This document shows, in pieces, positions 1 to 9,106 of a stretch of DNA of 64,000 nucleotides (its first letter is position 1; every line of letters begins with the position of its first letter). The DNA is from Pseudomonas sp. G.S.17. GTDB lineage: Bacteria; Pseudomonadota; Gammaproteobacteria; Pseudomonadales; Pseudomonadaceae. The stretch covers positions 434,001 through 498,000 of the forward strand of contig NZ_CP151076.1 in the NCBI RefSeq assembly GCF_038096165.1. The letters are read 5' to 3'. Under the pieces are notes generated by a model, which searched no databases, was not told where the DNA came from, and saw only the letters and a list, made by a program, of their open reading frames with translations. A program made the translations under genes and the position numbers.

Positions 1-2083
1 GGCAGGCCTTGGCGCCCAGTTCCAGCGGGCCACGGCAGCGCACTGGCCACTCGATGCCGACATAGCGCGGATTCACTTCGCACGCCGGATCAGGCATCTC
101 GGTCTTGTCGCCTTCGATGATGATGCCCACGCGATAGTTCATGCCCAGTACGCGCAGGTCGACGTCGCCATCGCCATTCACGGTCAGGCCGGGAATCCGC
201 ACTTTGAGGTCAGGATTGCTGGCCACGCCGTTACGGAACACCAGATTGCCGTTGAGCTGCTGGAAAGGCGTGTCCTTGCCGCGCGGCTCGCCGCTGAGGG
301 TTTTGCGGTTGAGCAGGGAAATGCCCTGGCACAGCTGTTGTTCGAGGTTGGCGTTGACCAGTACGCCATTGTTGAGCATGAAGCTGGCGGTGCCGTTGAG
401 GCTGTCGATCAGGGCTTTTTCGCTGTTGCCCTTGCCGTTCAGGTCACTGTTGAGAGTGAGCAAACCTTTGACCGGCGGGGTTTGGCCCTGGCTTTGCAGA
501 ACGCTTTCGATGGGCACTTTGGCGACGCGGGTCTGAACGCTCACCAGCGGTACGTCCGGGCGTACGTCAAGGTTGCCTTTGACTTCGAAATTGCCGTTGT
601 ACAGATCGCCACGCAGGCTTTCGAGGCTGACTACGCCGTCCAAAGCCTTGGTTTTGAGTGCTGCGTTCTGAATCGGCAGTTTGTCCAGCGTCAGCGTGCC
701 GAAACTCAGGTCGGCATCTACGTCCAGTTTGCGCATGCGTTCCAGCGGCAGCAGTTTGCTGGTGCTCCAGGCCGCTTTGGTAGGTTGCTCCGGCAGCGGC
801 GTCGTACCCGCGCCGGCGACAGCAGCCGCTTCGCCACTCTGAACTTCGGTTTTGCGCGCGGCTTTTGCCCCTTTGATTTCTTCGCTTTCGGCCGGACGAT
901 AACGGTCGGCATTGAACGTGTCGCCCTTGAGTTGCAGGCGCAGCGCCTGTTTGGCGAAGTCATCCACGGCGATGCGGCCGGTGAAGGCGCTGTTATCGAC
1001 CTTCAGGTTCAGGTCTTCCAGCGCCACGCTGGTTGGCGTGCCGGTCAGGCGGGTGACCATTTCGACCTTGCTCAGGCTGCCTTCAGCCATGGCCGGCAGC
1101 GTCTGGCCGACGCTGTCGAGGAAGGTGCGCAGGTCAAACTGGGCAATCGACAGGCCGCCGCTGAGTTGCGGGGTTTTATCCAGTTCGCGAACGTGCAGTT
1201 CACCCAGGGCGCGCAATTGGTTGGCGGACAGCTTGAGGCTGGTCCATTCGGCGACGTTCGCTGCCAGGTCGACCAGTAATTGCCCTTGGGCAGCGAAGGT
1301 CACGGTTTTGCCTTGCAGCGGTTCGCCCGAAGCTTCGCCGGACAAGCGCATGTCTTCAAACTGATAACGCTTGAGCGCCCGGTCCAGGCGCAGCTCGCCA
1401 ACCAGTTCGGTCTTGGCACGTATTACTGGCTGGTTGGTGGCCAGGAAAGCCGTCAGTTTGATCGGAATCTCGGCGCCTTCGTGGATGGCGCCGGTGCTCA
1501 GCTGGATGCTTTCGGCACTGAAGGACTGGCCTTTGCGCGCATCGGTGTATTCGACCCGTGCGTTATTGACGGTCAGGCTGTCGATATCCAGGCGGATGGG
1601 CTGCGCGGCCTTGTCGGGCCGGGTCGCAACGGCTGGGCTGTTGTCGGTGGGCGGTGGTGTGGCGCCGGGTTCGGCAGGTGCGGGTTTGCCGATATCTTCC
1701 CAGTTGCCATGACCGTTTTCGTCACGATTGAGGCTCAGGTTCAAGCCTTCGACACGCACGTCGCTCATCTGTACCTGGCGGCGCAACAGCGGCAGCACGC
1801 GCACGGACAGACCGAGCATTTGCAGGTCGGCGAAAGGTTTGGTGGGGTTGGTCAAGGTGGCGACGCTGGCTTCATGCAGCTCCAGGCCAAGCCATGGAAA
1901 CAGGCTCCAGCCGATGTCGCCGTTGAGCGTGAGTTCCACGTTTGCCTTGTCGCGTGCCAGTTGGCGAATCTCGTCTTTATAGTCGTTGGGATCAAACAGA
2001 TGACTCAGGGCGAAACCGAGAGCCACGATGATCAGCAACAGCCCGAGAACAAACAGTCCCAGGATTTTGCCGAACGCTTTCAT
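1..2083 (-). CDS. AsmA family protein (3' end outside window)
   Basis: The reverse strand is open from an ATG at 2083 to the window edge, giving about 694 residues of an unfinished protein. It begins MKAFGKILGLFVLG, a single membrane anchor at residues 5-27. A long periplasmic region with AsmA-like beta-strand repeats follows, with phrases such as DIGWSLFPWLGLELHEA near the N terminus and GNLDVRPDVPLVSVQ later. AsmA proteins are inner-membrane anchored and are implicated in outer-membrane lipid and protein homeostasis. No ORF on the opposite strand has comparable family character. The C-terminal end lies beyond base 1. Confidence 0.9.
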   Translation of the reverse strand, partial: MKAFGKILGLFVLGLLLIIVALGFALSHLFDPNDYKDEIRQLARDKANVELTLNGDIGWSLFPWLGLELHEASVATLTNPTKPFADLQMLGLSVRVLPLLRRQVQMSDVRVEGLNLSLNRDENGHGNWEDIGKPAPAEPGATPPPTDNSPAVATRPDKAAQPIRLDIDSLTVNNARVEYTDARKGQSFSAESIQLSTGAIHEGAEIPIKLTAFLATNQPVIRAKTELVGELRLDRALKRYQFEDMRLSGEASGEPLQGKTVTFAAQGQLLVDLAANVAEWTSLKLSANQLRALGELHVRELDKTPQLSGGLSIAQFDLRTFLDSVGQTLPAMAEGSLSKVEMVTRLTGTPTSVALEDLNLKVDNSAFTGRIAVDDFAKQALRLQLKGDTFNADRYRPAESEEIKGAKAARKTEVQSGEAAAVAGAGTTPLPEQPTKAAWSTSKLLPLERMRKLDVDADLSFGTLTLDKLPIQNAALKTKALDGVVSLESLRGDLYNGNFEVKGNLDVRPDVPLVSVQTRVAKVPIESVLQSQGQTPPVKGLLTLNSDLNGKGNSEKALIDSLNGTASFMLNNGVLVNANLEQQLCQGISLLNRKTLSGEPRGKDTPFQQLNGNLVFRNGVASNPDLKVRIPGLTVNGDGDVDLRVLGMNYRVGIIIEGDKTEMPDPACEVNPRYVGIEWPVRCRGPLELGAKAC

Positions 2084-2161
2084 GGGCGAGTCCTTGTATT
2101 CGACGTTCAAAATATGCCCGCGAGTATAACGTCCTCACGCAGGTACCGGGCCTTGGATGCC

Positions 2162-2590
2162 TCACGCACAGCTTGTCCCAGGCTCAGGCACTGGGGAAAT
2201 CTGCAACTCTACGTGGAGTTTGGCCGCCAGAGTCTGGACTTCGAGTGCCTCGGCGGTTGCCAGCAAGCGTAGCGTGCAACCAGCATCTGCGGCCGATTTC
2301 TGCGCATGAATCACCAGACGTTCAGCGACCCCGCGCCGGCGGGTGAGGGCGCGCACGCACAAGTGCGACAGTTCCCAGACTTGCCCGTGCCTTTGCAGGC
2401 GCGCTGCGCCCAGCAAGCGGTCATTGAAGCGGGCGGCAATCAGTGTGTTGTTCTCCAGCGTCGACTCAATGAGTTGCGACGCATCGTTGAACGGCGCGAA
2501 CAGCCAGGGCGGGGCGTCTCGGTAGATCTTCTGTAAATCCCCCTGGTCCTGGTAAGTGGCCGACTGCAGGGACTCGACAACGATAGGCAT
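2162..2590 (-). CDS. GNAT acetyltransferase, PanZ/PanM-like acetyl-CoA sensor
   Basis: This 142-residue protein has the GNAT fold signature, with an acetyl-CoA pyrophosphate loop at RRRGVAE (residues 84-90). Three blocks recall the enterobacterial PanD maturation factor PanZ/PanM: DLQKIY (18-23), AARFNDRLL (52-60) and VRALTRRRGV (79-88). In E. coli PanZ binds acetyl-CoA and promotes cleavage of aspartate decarboxylase PanD, linking CoA level to pantothenate synthesis. Assignment to that family rests on remembered sequence similarity. Whether it acts on PanD here is inference. It is divergent from the MFS gene across a 255-bp gap. Confidence 0.75.
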   Translation of the reverse strand: MPIVVESLQSATYQDQGDLQKIYRDAPPWLFAPFNDASQLIESTLENNTLIAARFNDRLLGAARLQRHGQVWELSHLCVRALTRRRGVAERLVIHAQKSAADAGCTLRLLATAEALEVQTLAAKLHVELQISPVPEPGTSCA

Positions 2591-2845
2591 GATGTTTCCT
2601 TTTGCGGGGTGAAGGCGTCTGGATAGTGCTGAGCCGGCAACGGGCTAATTTTGGCGTCAAAAAACTGATGGCAGGTTGCCTCTAATGCTGCGGCAAATGC
2701 TAATCTCTCGCTTTTGGTGCAACAGGTGCGTCGTTTTGTCACGTAACTGGAAATGGCGCCGATAAGAGAGCTGTTGCCCGTGCGAATGGACTCGGTGTGC
2801 AGCAACCAAGGCCTTGCGAGTTATACACAATTGGGGAATACAAAA

Positions 2846-4507
2846 ATGAGTTCAAGCACTGTGTTGGACGGCCCTGCCGTGCAGCCTGCGTTCTTGTCCA
2901 AAGAGCGCATCATCGCCAAGCCCGGTTTCAACCGTTGGCTGGTTCCACCTGCGGCACTGGCAATCCATCTGTGCATCGGCATGGCGTATGGTTTTTCGGT
3001 GTTCTGGTTGCCGCTGTCGAAGTCCGTTGGCATCACCGCACCGGTCGCTTGCGCACCGGATATGAGCTTTTTCGCGCAGATTTTCTCGTCTGCCTGCGAC
3101 TGGCCGATCTCGATGCTCGGCTGGATCTACACTCTGTTCTTCATCTTCCTGGGTTGCTCGGCGGCCATTTGGGGCGGCTGGCTGGAGCACGCGGGTCCAC
3201 GCAAGGCTGGCGTTGTTTCGGCATTGTGCTGGTGCGGAGGCCTGTTGATCTCAGCCCTTGGGGTGTACACGCACCAGATATGGCTGATGTGGATAGGCTC
3301 GGGCGTGATCGGCGGTATTGGTCTGGGCCTTGGTTATATCTCGCCGGTCTCGACCCTGATCAAGTGGTTCCCGGACAAGCGCGGCATGGCTACCGGCATG
3401 GCGATCATGGGTTTCGGCGGCGGCGCGATGGTCGGCGCACCCTTGGCAGCCGCGTTGATGGGGCATTTCGCTTCGGCCGGCAGTGTCGGCGTATGGCAGA
3501 GCTTCGTGGTGATGGCGGTGATTTACTTCGTCTTCATGATCGGCGGCGCCTTGTCTTATCGTGTTCCACCAACCGGCTGGAAACCTGAAGGCTGGACCGC
3601 TCCGGTCAAGAAAGCCAGCAACGCGATGATCACCCACCGCCACGTGCACGTGAACGTGGCCTGGAAAACCCCGCAGTTCCGTCTGGTCTGGCTGGTGTTG
3701 TGCCTGAACGTTTCAGCGGGTATCGGCATTATCGGCATGGCTTCGCCGCTGTTGCAGGAAGTGTTCGCCGGCAAACTGCTGGGCAATGGATTGACCTTCA
3801 GTCAGCTCGATGGCGATCAGCTGAAGCAGATCGCCGCTATCGCTGCGGGCTTCACCGGTTTGTTGAGTCTGTTCAACATTGGCGGACGGTTCTTCTGGGC
3901 ATCGTTCTCGGATTACCTGGGGCGTAAAAACACTTACTTCGTGTTCTTCGCGCTGGGTTTTGCGCTGTACGCGTTGATTCCGGGCATGGGCCATCTGGGC
4001 AACATCGCGCTGTTCGTCGGTGCGTTCTGCGTCATTCTGTCGATGTACGGCGGTGGCTTCGCAACGGTTCCGGCGTATCTGGCGGACCTGTTCGGTACGC
4101 AGATGGTCGGCGCGATCCATGGTCGTCTGCTGACGGCATGGGCAGCGGCGGGTGTGCTGGGTCCGGTGTTGGTCAACTACCTGCGTGAGTATCAGCTGAG
4201 CCACGGCGTTGCTCGTGCCGATGCCTACGACATCACGTTGTACATCCTCGCCGGTCTGTTGGTGTTGGGCTTTATCTGCAACCTGCTGGTACGTCCGGTT
4301 GCCGACAAGTACTTCATGACCGATGCCGAGCTGGCTGCAGAGCAAGCAATCGGCCACGACAAGGGCGCGGATCACACCACCGTGCTTGAGTGGAAAGCCA
4401 ATCCATCCACCAAGCCGCTGGCTATCGCTGCCTGGCTGGCAGTGGGTATTCCGTTGGCGTGGGGTGTGTGGGTGACCTTGCAGAAGACTGCGGTGTTGTT
4501 TCACTAA
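2846..4507 (+). CDS. OFA-family MFS transporter
   Basis: This 553-residue major facilitator protein has about twelve hydrophobic segments. The start is the ATG at 2846, preceded by a TTGGGGAA ribosome site; the longer open frame from 2753 lacks one. The IGLGLGYISPVSTLIKWFPDKRG segment and the preceding GGIG loop are typical of the oxalate/formate antiporter (OFA) family of carboxylate transporters. An unusual cysteine-containing insert (VACAPDMSFFAQIFSSACDW) lies between the first two membrane spans, and the cytoplasmic C-terminal region is long. The substrate cannot be read from sequence; a small carboxylate is the family expectation. Confidence 0.88.
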   Translation: MSSSTVLDGPAVQPAFLSKERIIAKPGFNRWLVPPAALAIHLCIGMAYGFSVFWLPLSKSVGITAPVACAPDMSFFAQIFSSACDWPISMLGWIYTLFFIFLGCSAAIWGGWLEHAGPRKAGVVSALCWCGGLLISALGVYTHQIWLMWIGSGVIGGIGLGLGYISPVSTLIKWFPDKRGMATGMAIMGFGGGAMVGAPLAAALMGHFASAGSVGVWQSFVVMAVIYFVFMIGGALSYRVPPTGWKPEGWTAPVKKASNAMITHRHVHVNVAWKTPQFRLVWLVLCLNVSAGIGIIGMASPLLQEVFAGKLLGNGLTFSQLDGDQLKQIAAIAAGFTGLLSLFNIGGRFFWASFSDYLGRKNTYFVFFALGFALYALIPGMGHLGNIALFVGAFCVILSMYGGGFATVPAYLADLFGTQMVGAIHGRLLTAWAAAGVLGPVLVNYLREYQLSHGVARADAYDITLYILAGLLVLGFICNLLVRPVADKYFMTDAELAAEQAIGHDKGADHTTVLEWKANPSTKPLAIAAWLAVGIPLAWGVWVTLQKTAVLFH

Positions 4508-4531
4508 GACTGACGCCGCGCCTACCGACGT

Positions 4532-4624
4532 GTAGGACTGGCTTTAGCCGGGAGCGTGGCATTTCTGACAACGGAAATGCCGCGTTCCTGTTGTCCTTCT
4601 CGCGGCTAAAGCCGCTCCTATGTA
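4532..4624. repeat. REP pair (REPIN), family A
   Basis: Inverted arms GTAGGACTGGCTTTAGCCGG and CGCGGCTAAAGCCGCTCCTA flank a non-conserved centre. It lies between the MFS gene and the hisB promoter. Arms match the other family A copies in this window. Confidence 0.85.
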
Positions 4625-4723
4625 TGGAGCGTTTTTAGCCGTCGACCGCCAATAACCCCCGTAATTCGTCGTCTTCTTGCTTTCCCTTCTTCTGTTTGCT
4701 TCATGCCAGGCGCCTTCTAGGCC

Positions 4724-4729
4724 TATAAT
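4724..4729 (+). promoter_or_regulatory. -10 box of the hisB promoter
   Basis: A consensus TATAAT stands 38 bp before the hisB start, in a stretch between a REP pair and the gene. A good -35 at normal spacing is not obvious; TTGCTT at 4696 is 22 bp away. Confidence 0.55.
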
Positions 4730-4767
4730 GATCGCCTTTTTCGCCCAATGATTTTGCGGAGCTGGTG

Positions 4768-5361
4768 ATGGCCGAACGTAAGGCGTACGTCGAGCGCAAT
4801 ACTCTGGAAACCCAGATCAATGCCTCGATCAACCTGGATGGCACCGGAAAGGCCCGATTTGATATCGGTGTACCTTTTCTTGAGCACATGCTCGACCAGA
4901 TCGCCCGGCACGGGCTGATCGACCTGGATATCAACTGCAAAGGCGACCTTGAGATCGACGACCACCACACCGTGGAAGACGTCGGCATCACTTTGGGTCA
5001 GGCCTTCAGCAAAGCCATCGGCGACAAGAAAGGCATCCGTCGTTACGGCCACGCCTATGTGCCGCTCGATGAAGCGCTGTCGCGTGTGGTCATCGACTTC
5101 TCCGGCCGCCCTGGCCTGCAGATGCATGTGCCTTTTACCCGCGCTGTGGTCGGCGGTTTTGACGTGGACCTGTTCCAGGAATTCTTCCAGGGCTTCGTCA
5201 ACCACGCCAATGTCTCCCTGCACATCGACAACCTGCGTGGCACCAACACTCACCACCAGATCGAAACCGTGTTCAAGGCTTTCGGCCGCGCGCTGCGCAT
5301 GGCGGTTGAGCTGGACGAGCGCATGGCCGGGCAAATGCCTTCGACCAAGGGTGTGCTCTGA
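4768..5361 (+). CDS. hisB: Imidazoleglycerol-phosphate dehydratase
   Basis: This 197-residue monofunctional HisB dehydrates imidazoleglycerol phosphate to imidazole-acetol phosphate in histidine synthesis. The metal-binding signature DDHHTVED is at residues 64-71 and EHMLDQ at 39-44. The ATG at 4768 is used because GCGGAG precedes it by seven bases; the GTG just upstream gives a doubled Met. There is no fused phosphatase domain as in enterics. The stop codon overlaps the hisH start by one base (TGATG), so the two are translationally coupled. Confidence 0.97.
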   Translation: MAERKAYVERNTLETQINASINLDGTGKARFDIGVPFLEHMLDQIARHGLIDLDINCKGDLEIDDHHTVEDVGITLGQAFSKAIGDKKGIRRYGHAYVPLDEALSRVVIDFSGRPGLQMHVPFTRAVVGGFDVDLFQEFFQGFVNHANVSLHIDNLRGTNTHHQIETVFKAFGRALRMAVELDERMAGQMPSTKGVL

Positions 5362-5999
5362 TGCAGACGGTCGCGGTTATTGATTACGGCATGGGCAACC
5401 TGCACTCGGTCGCCAAGGCGCTCGAACACGTTGGCGCGGGCCGGGTTCACATCACCAGCGACGCCAATGTGATTCGCGAAGCCGACCGCGTGGTGTTTCC
5501 AGGCGTCGGCGCGATTCGCGACTGTATGGCTGAAATCCGCCGCCTGGGTTTTGATTCGCTGGTGCGCGAAGTCAGCCAGGATCGCCCGTTTCTCGGCATC
5601 TGCGTCGGCATGCAGGCCTTGCTCGACAGCAGCGAAGAAAACGGCGGCGTGGACTGCATCGGCATGTTCCCCGGCCAGGTAAAGTTCTTTGGCAAGGATC
5701 TGCACGAGGACGGCGAGCATCTGAAAGTGCCGCACATGGGCTGGAACGAAGTGACGCAGGCGGTGGATCACCCGCTGTGGCACAACATTCCGGACCTGGC
5801 GCGCTTTTACTTCGTGCACAGCTTCTATATCGATGCCGCCAATCAGCGCCAGGTCGTTGGCCGTGGTCACTACAGCGTCGATTTCGCCGCCGCGCTGGCT
5901 GAAGGTTCGCGCTTTGCCGTGCAATTCCACCCGGAGAAGAGCCATACCCATGGCCTGCAACTGTTGCAGAACTTCGCCGCGTGGGATGGTCGCTGGTAA
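5361..5999 (+). CDS. hisH: Imidazole glycerol phosphate synthase, glutaminase subunit
   Basis: This 212-residue class I glutamine amidotransferase supplies ammonia to HisF for imidazole ring closure. The nucleophile elbow GICVGMQ places the catalytic Cys at 81. The partner His and Glu are in FHPEKS at 190 and 192. It overlaps hisB by one base. Its partner hisF is about 1.2 kb downstream, after a DUF2164 gene and hisA. Confidence 0.97.
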   Translation: MQTVAVIDYGMGNLHSVAKALEHVGAGRVHITSDANVIREADRVVFPGVGAIRDCMAEIRRLGFDSLVREVSQDRPFLGICVGMQALLDSSEENGGVDCIGMFPGQVKFFGKDLHEDGEHLKVPHMGWNEVTQAVDHPLWHNIPDLARFYFVHSFYIDAANQRQVVGRGHYSVDFAAALAEGSRFAVQFHPEKSHTHGLQLLQNFAAWDGRW

Positions 6000-6004
6000 T
6001 CGCC

Positions 6005-6265
6005 ATGGCTAAAGCGAAAGGCAAGCCGCCGATCCTGACCCTCAGTCCCGAACATGAGCAGCAGGCTATCGACAAGCTCAAGCGCCTGTTCTCTCAGCGC
6101 TTCGAACTGGACCTGGGTTCGTTCGAGGTCGCCGAAGTGCTGGAGTTGTTCACCAACGAGATCGCCCGGCATTATTACAATCGCGCGATTTTCGATGTTC
6201 AGCAGCACCTCAAAGAGCGCTTCGAGAGCATCGAAAGCGATTTATGGGCGCTCGAAAAGAATTGA
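6005..6265 (+). CDS. DUF2164 family protein
   Basis: This 86-residue protein starts MAKAKGKPPILTLS and contains a conserved helix run around FTNEIARHYYNRAIFDVQ. It matches the DUF2164 family as remembered. The start at 6005 leaves five bases after the hisH stop; an upstream in-frame start would overlap hisH. It sits inside the histidine cluster, between hisH and hisA, and is probably cotranscribed. Function is unknown. It is basic at the N terminus and has no membrane segment or signal peptide. Confidence 0.85.
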   Translation: MAKAKGKPPILTLSPEHEQQAIDKLKRLFSQRFELDLGSFEVAEVLELFTNEIARHYYNRAIFDVQQHLKERFESIESDLWALEKN

Positions 6266-6288
6266 AGAATTGAACAATTGAACAACAC

Positions 6289-6387
6289 GTAGGAGCGGCT
6301 TCAGCCGCGAGCAATGTTGCGAGCAATGTTGCGAGCTCAAGGCCCTTACGGTCCTTATGGCCCTCGCGGCTAAAGCCGCTCCTACGG
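6289..6387. repeat. REP pair, family A, within the his cluster
   Basis: Arms GTAGGAGCGGCTTCAGCCGC and CGCGGCTAAAGCCGCTCCTA lie between the DUF2164 gene and hisA. A short internal tandem (GAGCAATGTTGC twice) follows the left arm. Confidence 0.85.
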
Positions 6388-6410
6388 TTCCCTTTGACGA
6401 AGGAAAAAGC

Positions 6411-7148
6411 ATGCTGATTATCCCCGCTATCGATCTTAAAGACGGTGCCTGCGTGCGTCTGCGCCAGGGCCGAATGGAAGATTCCACGGTGTTCTCCGAT
6501 GATCCGGTGGCCATGGCCGCCAAGTGGGTCGAGGGCGGCTGCCGTCGTCTGCATCTGGTCGATCTCAATGGTGCGTTCGAAGGTCAGCCAGTGAATGGCG
6601 ACGTGGTGACTGCAATCGCCAAGCGCTACCCGAACCTGCCGATCCAGATCGGTGGCGGCATTCGTTCGCTGGAAACCATCGAGCATTACGTCAAGGCTGG
6701 CGTGAGCTACGTCATCATTGGCACCAAGGCGGTCAAGAATCCCGAGTTCGTCGCTGAAGCCTGTCGCGCGTTCCCCGGCAAAGTGATCGTCGGCCTGGAC
6801 GCCAAGGATGGTTTCGTCGCCACCGACGGCTGGGCTGAAATCAGCACCGTGCAAGTGATCGATCTGGCCAAGCGTTTCGAAGCCGATGGCGTGTCGGCGA
6901 TCGTTTATACCGACATCGCCAAAGACGGCATGATGCAGGGCTGCAATATCCCGTTCACCGCTGCCCTGGCTGCGGCAACGCGGATTCCGGTGATTGCTTC
7001 CGGTGGCATCCATAACCTGGGCGACATCCGCGCCTTGCTCGACGCCAAGGCGCCGGGGATTATCGGCGCCATCACCGGTCGTGCGATCTACGAAGGCACG
7101 CTGGACGTGGCTGAAGCTCAGGCGCTGTGCGACCAGTACCAACGCTAA
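6411..7148 (+). CDS. hisA: Phosphoribosylformimino-AICAR phosphate isomerase
   Basis: This 245-residue (beta/alpha)8 barrel performs the Amadori isomerisation of ProFAR to PRFAR in histidine synthesis. The N-terminal Asp 8 (IPAIDLKDG) is the first catalytic acid. IGGGIRS and ASGGIHN are the two phosphate-binding loops. The ATG at 6411 follows AAGGAAAAAGC. Length matches the family. REP pairs stand directly on both sides. Confidence 0.97.
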   Translation: MLIIPAIDLKDGACVRLRQGRMEDSTVFSDDPVAMAAKWVEGGCRRLHLVDLNGAFEGQPVNGDVVTAIAKRYPNLPIQIGGGIRSLETIEHYVKAGVSYVIIGTKAVKNPEFVAEACRAFPGKVIVGLDAKDGFVATDGWAEISTVQVIDLAKRFEADGVSAIVYTDIAKDGMMQGCNIPFTAALAAATRIPVIASGGIHNLGDIRALLDAKAPGIIGAITGRAIYEGTLDVAEAQALCDQYQR

Positions 7149-7161
7149 ATCGCTTTACGAC

Positions 7162-7215
7162 GTAGGAGCGGCTTTAGCCGCGAGGGCGCTCTCCCGGCTG
7201 AAGCCGGTCCTACGG
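7162..7215. repeat. Short REP palindrome, family A
   Basis: Arms GTAGGAGCGGCTTTAGCCGC and CCGGCTGAAGCCGGTCCTAC are almost abutting. The two halves come from different subtypes (CGGC and CCGGC), so the hairpin is imperfect. It lies between hisA and hisF. Confidence 0.8.
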
Positions 7216-7241
7216 TCCAATCCGTTTTGGAGATTAAGCCC

Positions 7242-8012
7242 ATGGCCCTGGCCAAACGCATCATCCCTTGCCTGGACGTCGACAACGGTCGTGTGGTCAA
7301 GGGCGTCAAGTTCGAGAACATTCGTGATGCGGGCGATCCGGTTGAAATCGCGCGTCTCTACGATGAGCAGGGCGCGGACGAGATCACCTTTCTCGACATC
7401 ACCGCCAGCGTCGATGGCCGCGATACCACGCTGCATACCGTGGAGCGCATGGCGAGCCAGGTCTTCATCCCGCTGACCGTGGGCGGCGGCGTGCGTACCG
7501 TGCAGGACATCCGCAACCTGCTCAATGCCGGAGCCGACAAGGTTTCGATCAATACCGCAGCGGTGTTCAACCCGGAATTCGTTGCCGAAGCGGCGCAGCA
7601 TTTCGGTTCCCAATGCATCGTGGTCGCCATTGACGCCAAGAAGGTTTCGCTGCCCGGTGAAACCCCGCGCTGGGAAATCTTCACCCACGGTGGTCGCAAG
7701 CCGACCGGCCTGGATGCCGTGCAGTGGGCGATGAAGATGGAAGAGCTGGGCGCCGGTGAAATCCTCCTGACCAGCATGGATCAGGACGGCATGAAAAACG
7801 GCTTTGATCTCGGCGTGACCCGGGCGATCAGCGATGCGCTGGGCATTCCAGTGATTGCGTCCGGTGGCGTCGGCAATCTGCAACATCTGGCTGACGGCAT
7901 CATCGAAGGCCACGCCAGCGCCGTGCTGGCCGCGAGCATCTTCCACTTTGGCGAATACACCGTCCCCGAAGCCAAGGCGTATATGGCCAAGCGCGGAATT
8001 GTGGTGCGCTGA
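7242..8012 (+). CDS. hisF: Imidazole glycerol phosphate synthase, cyclase subunit
   Basis: This 256-residue (beta/alpha)8 cyclase combines PRFAR with ammonia from HisH to give imidazoleglycerol phosphate and [20 protein letters not shown] places the catalytic Asp at 12. VAIDAKK carries the second catalytic Asp, and ASGGVGN is a phosphate loop. The ATG at 7242 is preceded by TTGGAGA. It is last in the his run, with a family C REP pair just downstream. Confidence 0.97.
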   Translation: MALAKRIIPCLDVDNGRVVKGVKFENIRDAGDPVEIARLYDEQGADEITFLDITASVDGRDTTLHTVERMASQVFIPLTVGGGVRTVQDIRNLLNAGADKVSINTAAVFNPEFVAEAAQHFGSQCIVVAIDAKKVSLPGETPRWEIFTHGGRKPTGLDAVQWAMKMEELGAGEILLTSMDQDGMKNGFDLGVTRAISDALGIPVIASGGVGNLQHLADGIIEGHASAVLAASIFHFGEYTVPEAKAYMAKRGIVVR

Positions 8013-8026
8013 CACCGCAAGCTTAG

Positions 8027-8113
8027 TGGGAGCGAGCTTGCTCGCGAAGGCGGCTGAGGTCTGAAAAGTTGTGCTGGCTGTGCTTGAGTCTTCGCGAGCA
8101 AGCTCGCTCCCAC
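8027..8113. repeat. REP pair, family C
   Basis: Arms GTGGGAGCGAGCTTGCTCGC and GCGAGCAAGCTCGCTCCCAC are perfect complements. They flank a variable centre downstream of hisF. Confidence 0.85.
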
Positions 8114-8197
8114 AATGGATGTGCATGTCTGCAACGCTCTGGACAAGCACCCGACAGCGCTGCACTCTGTGCGCTGTCATGCGTCAGGAGGATGCAC

Positions 8198-8974
8198 ATG
8201 TTCAGAAGCCGTCTTATTGCATTCGCAGCCTTCAGTTCATTGTTGGCGGGGGCGGTTCAGGCCGCGACGACTGGCGACGAGGGAGGTAGCGCGTCACCCA
8301 CTTCCATCGTGTTGCTGACCGAAAACTTTCCGCCATTCAACATGGCCGTCGATGGCAAGAACTTCGCCCAGGAAAGCAGCATCGACGGCATTGCTGCCGA
8401 GGTGGTGCGTGCGACGTTCAAACGCGCAGGCATCGACTACAGCATGACGCTGCGTTTCCCTTGGGAGCGGGTCTACAAGCTGGCGCTGGAAAAACCCGGC
8501 TATGGCGTGTTCTCCACGACCCGGCTGCCGGAGCGCGAGCATCTGTTCAAATGGGTTGGCCCGGTCGGTTCCTACGACTGGATCATGCTCGCCCGGGCTG
8601 ACAGCCCCATCAAATTGACTACCCTGGAACAGGCCAAGGCCTACAAGATCGGTGCCTACAAAGGTGACGCCATCGGCGAGCGCCTGGCTTCTCAGGGTCT
8701 GAATCCGATTCTGCTGCTGCGTGATCGGGACAACGTGAAGAAACTCACCAATGGTCAGATCGACCTGTGGGCCGTGGGCGATCCGGTGGGCCGCTATCTG
8801 GCGAAACTCGACGGCGTGACCGGTCTCAAGACGGTGTTGAAATTCAACAGCGCCGAGTTGTATCTGGCATTGAACAAGAACACCCCGGATGAAATGGTTG
8901 CGCGCTTGCAAACCGCGCTGGACCAGATCCGCGCTGAAGGCAAGATTGCCGAGATTCGGAGTCGGTTTGAGTAG
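8198..8974 (+). CDS. Periplasmic solute-binding protein (SBP family 3-like)
   Basis: This 258-residue protein has a Sec signal (MFRSRLIAFAAFSSLLAGAVQA) and the layout of amino-acid-type binding proteins: LTENFPPFN near the N terminus, then WERVYKLALEKPGYGVFSTT and ARADSPIKL. The ATG at 8198 follows a strong CAGGAGGATG site. No permease or ATPase gene is adjacent, so it may be an orphan receptor or share a transporter encoded elsewhere. The ligand is unknown. Confidence 0.85.
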   Translation: MFRSRLIAFAAFSSLLAGAVQAATTGDEGGSASPTSIVLLTENFPPFNMAVDGKNFAQESSIDGIAAEVVRATFKRAGIDYSMTLRFPWERVYKLALEKPGYGVFSTTRLPEREHLFKWVGPVGSYDWIMLARADSPIKLTTLEQAKAYKIGAYKGDAIGERLASQGLNPILLLRDRDNVKKLTNGQIDLWAVGDPVGRYLAKLDGVTGLKTVLKFNSAELYLALNKNTPDEMVARLQTALDQIRAEGKIAEIRSRFE

Positions 8975-9000
8975 GTGGTCTCAAGCAACACATAAACCCT

Positions 9001-9094
9001 GTTGGAGCGAGGCTTGCCCGCGAAGAGGCCGGTACATGCGCCAGATATGTTCTGGATGAACGAGTGCATTCGCGGGCAAGCCTCGCTTCAACAG
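9001..9094. repeat. REP pair, family B
   Basis: Arms GTTGGAGCGAGGCTTGCCCG and CGGGCAAGCCTCGCTTCAAC lie between the 3' ends of two convergent genes. Confidence 0.85.
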
Positions 9095-9106
9095 GGTGTG
9101 GGGTGG

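Noticed and set aside
338..2272. Long plus-strand open frames opposite the AsmA gene
   Set aside because: They are antisense shadows; the minus strand shows a membrane anchor and family-like sequence throughout.
3713..4504. 263-residue minus-strand frame opposite the MFS gene
   Set aside because: A shadow of a clear multi-span transporter on the plus strand.
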